DNA from: an uncultured Bacteroidales bacterium
Lineage (GTDB): Bacteria > Bacteroidota > Bacteroidia > Bacteroidales > UBA932
Assembly: GCA_905235615.1 (NCBI GenBank)
Contig: CAJOMB010000034.1
Location: 1-11,329 of the forward strand
Reading direction: 5' to 3'
Length of the DNA: 11,329 nt
Of this stretch, positions 5,587-11,329 are shown piece after piece. Below the pieces are notes generated by a model. The model was not told the origin of the DNA. It made no database searches and saw nothing but the letters and a program-made list of their open reading frames with translations. The translations under genes were made by a program, and so were the position numbers. Every line of letters starts with the position of its first letter. Position 1 is the stretch's first letter.

Positions 5587-7650
5587 ATGGATTACACGGA
5601 AGCAAAACACAGGATAGAACAGCTGAAGGCCATTCTCCGGGAGAACAGCCGGAAGTATTATGTGGAAAACGCCCCCACCATGAGCGACTACGAGTACGAC
5701 CAGCTCATGCACGAACTGGAGGACTGGGAGCGTCGCTATCCGAAGTATGCCACGGCGGACTCCCCCACCCGCCGTGTGGGCTCAGACCTGGAGGAAAGGA
5801 CGGAGGGCGGCTTTGCCAAATACCCGCACAAGTACCCCATGCTTTCCCTTTCCAACACCTATTCCATCCAGGAGGTGGAGGAATTCTCGGAAAGGGCTTC
5901 CAAGTCCCTGGACAAGCCTTTTACATACTGCTGCGAGCTCAAATTTGACGGAACGGCCATCTGTCTCACTTATAAGAACGGCCGGCTGTTCCGTGCGCTC
6001 ACCCGCGGAGACGGGGAGAAAGGAGATGATGTGACGGTGAATGCCCTTCAGATAGCTTCCATTCCCCGTATGCTCAAGGGAAGCGGCTTCCCCGACGAGT
6101 TTGAAATCCGCGGAGAAGTGCTCATGCCCTATGAGTCCTTCGACCGCCTCAATGCGGAGCGGGAGGCCATGGAAGAGCCGCTTTTCGCTAATCCGCGCAA
6201 CGCCGCCAGCGGCTCCCTCAAATTGCAGGATCCCCGTGAAGTGGGCCGAAGGGGCCTCATCTGCACCCTTTACCACATCCCCACAGGCCAGGTGGACTTC
6301 CCCACCCACGACGATGCCCTGAAGGCGGCCGAGGGCTGGGGGCTGCCGGTATCGGCCCATCGGAAGATTTGCAGGGATATTACGGAGATTGAGGCGTTTA
6401 TCGCCCATTGGGATAGCGCCCGAAAGCAGCTTCCCTATGCCACGGACGGCATTGTAATCAAGATTAACCAGATGGATTGCCAGCAGGAGCTGGGCTATAC
6501 CGCCAAGAGTCCCCGCTGGGCCGTCGCCTATAAATTCAAGGCGGAGCAGGCCTGCACGCCCATCCTGAGCATCGATTACCAGGTGGGCCGAACCGGCGCC
6601 GTCACCCCTGTGGCCAACCTGGAGCCGGTATTTCTGAGCGGAACCATGGTGAAGAGGGCCACGCTGGTGAATGAAGACCAGATCCGGGTCCTGGACATCC
6701 ACGAGGGAGACTGGGTGTATGTGGAAAAAGGCGGAGAAATCATCCCCAAGATTACAGGGGTGGAGCTTTCCCACCGTGCTTCCGGCGCCCAAGCTCCGGT
6801 CTTCCCCCGTCTGTGCCCGGATTGCGGCACCCCCCTTGTGCGGGAAGAAGGAGAAGCCAAGTGGTTCTGCCCCAATGCGGAGGGCTGTCCCACCCAGATA
6901 AAAGGCCGACTGGAGCATTTCGTGAGCCGCAAGGCCATGAACATCCTCTGCGGAGAGGCCACCATCGAGCAGCTGTACAGCCTCAGCATGGTCACACTCC
7001 CCTCTCACTTCTATACCTTGCAGGCCCACCAGCTCCTGCGCTTGGAAGGCTGGAAGGACCGGGCCGCCGCCCGCTTCCTGGAATCGGTGAAGGCGTCCCT
7101 GAACGTGCCTTTCGAAAGGGTTCTGTTTGCCTTGGGCATCCGTTTTGTGGGAGAGACCACCGCCCGGGATGTGGCCCGGCACTTCGGCTCCGTGGATGCC
7201 ATTGCCCAGGCCACCAAGGAGGAGCTGCTGGCCGTGCCGGAGGTGGGAGAAGTGATTGCGGAAAGCATTTTCCGCTTCTTCCGGAAGGAAGAGAATCTCT
7301 CCGAGGTGCAGGCCCTGAAGGATGCCGGCCTCCGGATGAGTGTGGGAGAAAGCGCCGCCCGTGCGTCCAACGCCCTGGAAGGAAAGAGCATTGTCATCAG
7401 TGGCAATTTCAGCATCTCCAGGGACGATATGAAGGCCCTCATCGAGGCCCACGGAGGCAAAAACAGCACGTCCGTGAGCGGAAAGACGGATTATCTGCTG
7501 GCCGGCACCAAGCCGGGGCCCGAAAAGTTGAAGAAAGCGGCCGATCTGGGCGTTGCTCTCATTGATGAGGCCGCCTTCCGCGAAATGATCGGCGAACATA
7601 CCGGCGGGGATATTGCCGCCCCGCAGAATCTGGAACCAACACTGTTCTGA
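5587..7650 (+). CDS. ligA: NAD+-dependent DNA ligase LigA
   Basis: Seals nicks in duplex DNA during replication and repair, using NAD+ to adenylate an active-site lysine. The 687-residue length is normal for LigA and every domain is present. They are an N-terminal Ia region with KYYVENAPTMSDYEYD (23-38), the adenylation motif ELKFDG (117-122, active Lys119), NPRNAASGSLK (202-212), TDGIVIKIN (286-294), an OB fold from about 320, a four-Cys zinc site (Cys410, 413, 428, 434), helix-hairpin-helix repeats (about 505-585) and a BRCT domain (about 595-672). ATG at 5587 is preferred because homologues start at this point. A GTG at 5569 would add six residues but lies inside the leader hairpin. It is the first gene of a rightward operon; rel follows after 2 bases. 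This is presumably the essential replicative ligase of the cell. Confidence 0.97.
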   Translation: MDYTEAKHRIEQLKAILRENSRKYYVENAPTMSDYEYDQLMHELEDWERRYPKYATADSPTRRVGSDLEERTEGGFAKYPHKYPMLSLSNTYSIQEVEEFSERASKSLDKPFTYCCELKFDGTAICLTYKNGRLFRALTRGDGEKGDDVTVNALQIASIPRMLKGSGFPDEFEIRGEVLMPYESFDRLNAEREAMEEPLFANPRNAASGSLKLQDPREVGRRGLICTLYHIPTGQVDFPTHDDALKAAEGWGLPVSAHRKICRDITEIEAFIAHWDSARKQLPYATDGIVIKINQMDCQQELGYTAKSPRWAVAYKFKAEQACTPILSIDYQVGRTGAVTPVANLEPVFLSGTMVKRATLVNEDQIRVLDIHEGDWVYVEKGGEIIPKITGVELSHRASGAQAPVFPRLCPDCGTPLVREEGEAKWFCPNAEGCPTQIKGRLEHFVSRKAMNILCGEATIEQLYSLSMVTLPSHFYTLQAHQLLRLEGWKDRAAARFLESVKASLNVPFERVLFALGIRFVGETTARDVARHFGSVDAIAQATKEELLAVPEVGEVIAESIFRFFRKEENLSEVQALKDAGLRMSVGESAARASNALEGKSIVISGNFSISRDDMKALIEAHGGKNSTSVSGKTDYLLAGTKPGPEKLKKAADLGVALIDEAAFREMIGEHTGGDIAAPQNLEPTLF

Positions 7651-7652
7651 CT

Positions 7653-9869
7653 ATGAGTTTTTCTGAGTTTGGTCAAAAGGATTATGAACTGATTTCCCGG
7701 GCTTGGGAGGTGCTCAAGGCATCGGCCCAGAAGCGCTGTGCCGATGAAGATGAGCTGGAGGTGGTACGGCAGGCCTTCGACTTTGCCAACCATGCCCATC
7801 ATAACGTAAGGCGCCGCAGCGGAGAACCGTACATGCTTCATCCCATTGCCGTGGCGCAGATTGTGGTGGATGATATCGGCCTGGGGTACAAGTCCATATC
7901 GGCCGCCCTCCTGCACGATGTGGTGGAAGATACGGATTACACCGTGGAGGACATCCGGGAGCGTTTCGGAGACCGGATTGCCCTGCTGGTGGACGGACTC
8001 ACCAAAATCAAGAATGTGCTGGATACGCCCAGCATGCAGGCGGAGAATTTCAAGCGCATCCTGCTCACCCTCAACGATGACGTGCGCGTGGTCCTCATCA
8101 AACTGGCCGACCGCCTTCACAACTGCCGCACCATCGAGCACATGCCGGAGCACAAGCGGGACAAGATTCTCTCGGAAACCATGTTCATCTTCATTCCGCT
8201 GGCCCACAGGCTGGGCCTGTACAGCATCAAGACGGAAATGGAGAACATCTGGCTCCGTTTCAAGGAACCGGAAGCCTACGAGGATGTCAAAACGCGGATA
8301 GAAAAGTGCGTGGCGGAGAAAGGCCGGGAAATGGCGGATTTCGTTCTGCCCATTGAAGAGGCGCTCACGCGCTCGGGTTTCCATTTCGAAATCAAGAAGC
8401 GCATCAAGACGCCCTACTCGGTCTGGAACAAGATGCAGACCAAGGGAATCAGCTTTGAAGAGGTCTATGACCTGTACGCCATCCGCGTCATCTTTGACAC
8501 GGACCCCCGGTCGTCCGAAAGCGAACGTGACCAGTGCTACCATATCTTCTCCATCATCACGGGTATTTACCGCTATATGCCGGAGCGCCTGAGGGACTGG
8601 GTGAAACACCCCAAATCCAACGGTTATGAGGCCCTTCACTGCACGCTGCTGAGTTCTTCCGGCGTTTGGGTGGAAGTCCAAATCCGGACCCGCCGCATGG
8701 ATGACATTGCAGAAAAGGGTTTTGCCGCCCACTGGGTGTACAAGAAGCACGGCATCATGGGAGAAGGTGATTACGAAATGGATGCCTGGCTGGACCGCAT
8801 CAAGGAAATCCTGGCCAATCCGGACGTCAATGCCGTGGAACTGCTGGACATTGTCCACAACGACCTCACCACCACGGACATCTATCTCTTTACGCCCAAG
8901 GGAGAGCAGCGCAGCCTGCCCAAGGGTTCCACCGCCCTGGACTTTGCCTATGCCATCCACACGGAGATTGGCAACAAGGCCATCGCCGCCAAGGTGAACC
9001 AGCATTTGGTACCGCTCAATGCCGTTCTCAAGACCGGGGACAAGGTGGAAATCATCACGGCCGAAGACGGAAAACCGCAGCCCGAATGGCTTAAATTCCT
9101 GATCACCCACCGTGCCCGCAACGTGGTGTCGGATTATTTCAAAACCCAGCACAAGCTGGTATGTGACTATGGCCGCAGCTCGTTGGAGAACGCCTTGCAG
9201 GCCCTGGGATATGAGGCCGATGAGTCCACGCTCCAGCGTTTGGATGCAGCCTTCAACATGGGCACCCGCGAAGAGTTGTATTATGCCATCGGCGTGGGCC
9301 AGGTGAGCTTGGACAACCTGTCGGAGGTGATGAAACAGTCCACCGGAGGGAAGCTCTCCTGGATCCGGAAGATGTTCCGTTCCGAGAGCCGGGAAGAGGA
9401 AAAGCCGGCGGAGAATACCTTCATCATCGGCTCTTCGGCCCCGGACGCCCCGCGTTTCACCATCGCCACCTGCTGCAACCCCATCCCCGGAGACCCTGTG
9501 GTGGGCATCAAGGCGCCCGACGGCACCATTACCATCCACAAGAAGACCTGCCTGGTGGCAGACCGCATCGCCGCGCAGCACGGAGACTGGGTGGTGGTTC
9601 CGAAGTGGCTGGAACAGGCCGAGGACAGTTCTTTCCCCGTCCGCATCAACCTCAAGGGCCTGGACCGGGTGGGCATGCTCAACGAAATTACCCGCCGGGT
9701 ATCTTTGGTCATGGGCGTGAACATGCGCCGGCTCAATCTGGCGGCCGACAACGGTCTTTTTGAAGGTTATATAGACCTTTATGTCAATTCCCGCGACATC
9801 CTGGACAAGATGATCAAGAAGCTCTCTTCCATAGAGGGAATCGAAAATGTAAGCAGAAGCGAACTATGA
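7653..9869 (+). CDS. rel: bifunctional (p)ppGpp synthetase/hydrolase (RelA/SpoT family)
   Basis: Makes and degrades the stringent-response alarmone (p)ppGpp; cytoplasmic and ribosome-associated in the family. The 738 residues contain all long-RSH domains. The HD hydrolase has His63, HDVVED (88-93) and LADRLHN (151-157), all apparently intact. The synthetase has YSVWNKM (255-261), YDLYAIR (272-278), GYEALH (324-329) and EVQIRT (341-346). The TGS domain is about 408-469 (DIYLFTPKG). The zinc-finger/CC region has Cys607-Cys608 and HKKTC (629-633). The ACT domain is about 661-735. An intact HD site implies that both activities are kept. The motif that is RxKD in bifunctional enzymes and ExDD in RelA reads RLRD (312-315), keeping the basic charge. 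ATG 7653 is 2 bases after the ligA stop, and the gene ends overlapping the lipoprotein start by ATGA, so it is cotranscribed with both. Confidence 0.96.
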   Translation: MSFSEFGQKDYELISRAWEVLKASAQKRCADEDELEVVRQAFDFANHAHHNVRRRSGEPYMLHPIAVAQIVVDDIGLGYKSISAALLHDVVEDTDYTVEDIRERFGDRIALLVDGLTKIKNVLDTPSMQAENFKRILLTLNDDVRVVLIKLADRLHNCRTIEHMPEHKRDKILSETMFIFIPLAHRLGLYSIKTEMENIWLRFKEPEAYEDVKTRIEKCVAEKGREMADFVLPIEEALTRSGFHFEIKKRIKTPYSVWNKMQTKGISFEEVYDLYAIRVIFDTDPRSSESERDQCYHIFSIITGIYRYMPERLRDWVKHPKSNGYEALHCTLLSSSGVWVEVQIRTRRMDDIAEKGFAAHWVYKKHGIMGEGDYEMDAWLDRIKEILANPDVNAVELLDIVHNDLTTTDIYLFTPKGEQRSLPKGSTALDFAYAIHTEIGNKAIAAKVNQHLVPLNAVLKTGDKVEIITAEDGKPQPEWLKFLITHRARNVVSDYFKTQHKLVCDYGRSSLENALQALGYEADESTLQRLDAAFNMGTREELYYAIGVGQVSLDNLSEVMKQSTGGKLSWIRKMFRSESREEEKPAENTFIIGSSAPDAPRFTIATCCNPIPGDPVVGIKAPDGTITIHKKTCLVADRIAAQHGDWVVVPKWLEQAEDSSFPVRINLKGLDRVGMLNEITRRVSLVMGVNMRRLNLAADNGLFEGYIDLYVNSRDILDKMIKKLSSIEGIENVSRSEL

Positions 9870-11329
9870 GACACTCCCTGAAAAAATTCCTTCCGCTTGT
9901 TCCCGCAGGCCTCATTCTGGGAAGCTTGATGTTTCCCTGGGGCTGTGCCAATACCACTACGCCGCCCACCGGCGGCCCCAAGGACACCATTCCTCCCGTC
10001 CTCAAAAAGGTGGAGCCGCTGCCCGCATCGGTGCATGTTCCCACACAAAAGACCAAACTGCGTTTCACGTTCAACGAGTACGTGAAAATCAAGGATGCCA
10101 ACGCCATCTACCTGTCCCCTCCTTTAGAGAAAAAGCCCAAGGCGGTTATTCGCGGGAAGTCCTTAGACGTTACTTTCGAGAGCGACCTGGACAGCAACAC
10201 CACCTATACGCTGGATCTGACGGGAGCCCTGGCAGACAACAACGAGGGCAACCCCTTCCCCGGTTTCACCCTGGTTTTCTCCACCGGTGCCCAGATAGAT
10301 TCCATGTGCCTGACGGGGCAGGTGCAGGACTGCAACACGCTCATGCCCGTCAAGGGCGCCACCGTGGTCCTGTATAAAGACCATTCAGATTCGGCCGTCT
10401 TCCTCAAACGTCCCGTAGCGGCGGCCAAGACGGACGACTGGGGCTTTTTCTCCATCCGCAACATCCAGGACACCCTGTACCGCGTTTACGCCATCAAGGA
10501 CGAGAACAACAACAATATGTATGACCCGGAAAGCGAGCGCATCGCCTTTTTGGACACGCTTTTCAGGCCCACTACCGTCTATAGCGACTCCCTGTACGAG
10601 TTCAAGAAGTTCGACATGAAGGATACGGCCCTCTGCATGGCCCGTTATCCCCAGATAGAGCTGAACCTGTTCCGGGAAACCCCTTCCAAGCAGTTTATCG
10701 TGAAGAAGGAAAGGGTGGGGCCCCGCACGGCCTTCCTTACCTTCATGGCTCCCAACGCCAGGATTCATGACCTTCGCATCAAAGGGCTCCCCCGCGAGAA
10801 ACTCATCCGTCAGTTCAACCTGCAGCGGGACTCCCTGGAGCTCTGGGTGAACGACCAGCGCAAGATGCCGGACACCCTGCAGTTAGTGGTCAATTACGAA
10901 AAGACGGATTCCACCGGCGCCCTCATTCCCCAGGAGGAACTGGTGAAACTCACTTACAGCAAGGAACTCCGGGCGGAACTCATGAAAAAGGAGAGGAATT
11001 ACCGTGACCGCAAGCATGAGGACACCATTGCCGTCATGACCACCCAGGCCGATCCCACTCGTGTGGAGCAATACGGCTTCGAGATAGAGTTCAAGTACCC
11101 CCTCATCCAGGATTCCTGGGATTCCCTGAAACTGAAGGCCATCAACCCGCGCCAGCAGGAATCGGCCGGGCAATACGACATTATCAGGGACAGTACGAAT
11201 CTGAGGATGTTCCGGGTTATGCCCAAAGAGCCTTTCCAGCCGGGTTATGATTATATCCTGAAGATTCCCCACAGGGGGTTCCGGGATGTGAACGGGTATT
11301 ACAATGACTCCACACAGCTTAAGGTAACC
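9866..11329 (+). CDS. Ig-like-domain lipoprotein, 3'-truncated by window edge
   Basis: An envelope lipoprotein of unknown function, open for 488 residues to the window edge. The N-terminus has a basic start (MRHSLKK), a hydrophobic stretch and Cys27. The lipobox is imperfect (FPWG-Cys, with Pro at -3), so lipidation is likely but not certain. The next segment, PPTGGPKDTIPP (33-44), is typical of a Bacteroidota lipoprotein family carrying a bacterial Ig-like domain (Big_5 type), here about 45-140, with FTFNEYVKI (68-76). A second beta-rich domain (about 148-230) resembles the carboxypeptidase-regulatory/SdrD-B type: it has KGATVVLYK (163-171), then DENNNNMYD (212-220), an acidic/Asn loop suited to calcium. 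Residues 370-390 are rich in Lys, Arg and Glu. It overlaps the rel stop by ATGA and is therefore translated from the ligA-rel transcript. No catalytic motif is visible. Confidence 0.85.
   Translation, partial: MRHSLKKFLPLVPAGLILGSLMFPWGCANTTTPPTGGPKDTIPPVLKKVEPLPASVHVPTQKTKLRFTFNEYVKIKDANAIYLSPPLEKKPKAVIRGKSLDVTFESDLDSNTTYTLDLTGALADNNEGNPFPGFTLVFSTGAQIDSMCLTGQVQDCNTLMPVKGATVVLYKDHSDSAVFLKRPVAAAKTDDWGFFSIRNIQDTLYRVYAIKDENNNNMYDPESERIAFLDTLFRPTTVYSDSLYEFKKFDMKDTALCMARYPQIELNLFRETPSKQFIVKKERVGPRTAFLTFMAPNARIHDLRIKGLPREKLIRQFNLQRDSLELWVNDQRKMPDTLQLVVNYEKTDSTGALIPQEELVKLTYSKELRAELMKKERNYRDRKHEDTIAVMTTQADPTRVEQYGFEIEFKYPLIQDSWDSLKLKAINPRQQESAGQYDIIRDSTNLRMFRVMPKEPFQPGYDYILKIPHRGFRDVNGYYNDSTQLKVT

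Noticed and set aside
5782..7599. Leftward 605-residue open frame opposite ligA
   Set aside because: Same reason: ligA is complete with all motifs, and the antisense translation shows no recognisable family.
7491..9581. Leftward 696-residue open frame opposite rel
   Set aside because: Antisense shadow of a GC-rich, strongly codon-biased gene; rel has full domain support and the shadow has none.
9700..9707. TATCTTTG inside rel, a possible internal promoter for the lipoprotein gene
   Set aside because: It encodes conserved ACT-domain residues and lies about 160 bases from the ATG; the ATGA coupling already explains expression. Likely chance, though not excluded.

Overview
The window looks like a piece of chromosome from a GC-rich member of the Bacteroidota, most likely the order Bacteroidales. 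Four things point there. Promoters have the TAnnTTTG '-7' element of the Bacteroidota primary sigma factor. Most starts lack a Shine-Dalgarno sequence. Two lipoproteins resemble Bacteroidota families. The phosphofructokinase is of the pyrophosphate type. This assignment is inference from the sequence; no database search was run. Coding density is very high and no stretch over 100 bases lacks a function. No rRNA, tRNA, CRISPR array, insertion sequence or convincing terminator was seen.

Layout. The left third (1-3898) is a leftward operon of three overlapping genes: a PPi-type 6-phosphofructokinase, a CotH-family lipoprotein that starts with TTG across the pfk stop codon, and a cytoplasmic GH13 alpha-amylase-family enzyme cut by the left edge. 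Pfk and the amylase both belong to sugar or glucan catabolism; the role of the CotH protein there is unknown. A short divergent promoter region (3899-3982) holds two back-to-back -7 elements with a perfect 12-bp palindrome between them. Rightward from it runs a two-gene mutagenesis cassette: a Y-family translesion DNA polymerase and, overlapping by ATGA, a 57-codon gene for a YolD-like partner protein that is easily missed because it is so short.

A second promoter (5543-5550) opens a rightward operon: ligA (NAD+-dependent DNA ligase), rel (bifunctional (p)ppGpp synthetase/hydrolase) 2 bases later, and then a large surface lipoprotein with an Ig-like domain, overlapping rel by ATGA and cut by the right edge.

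The most interesting parts are the polymerase/YolD-like cassette and its control region. The palindrome sits directly against the polymerase -7 box, where a LexA-like repressor would bind. The start codon lies so close to the -7 box that the mRNA may be leaderless. The small partner gene is preceded by a perfect AGGAGG, which is unusual in this phylum and suggests that the pair came from Firmicutes. Most other genes are well-known housekeeping families.
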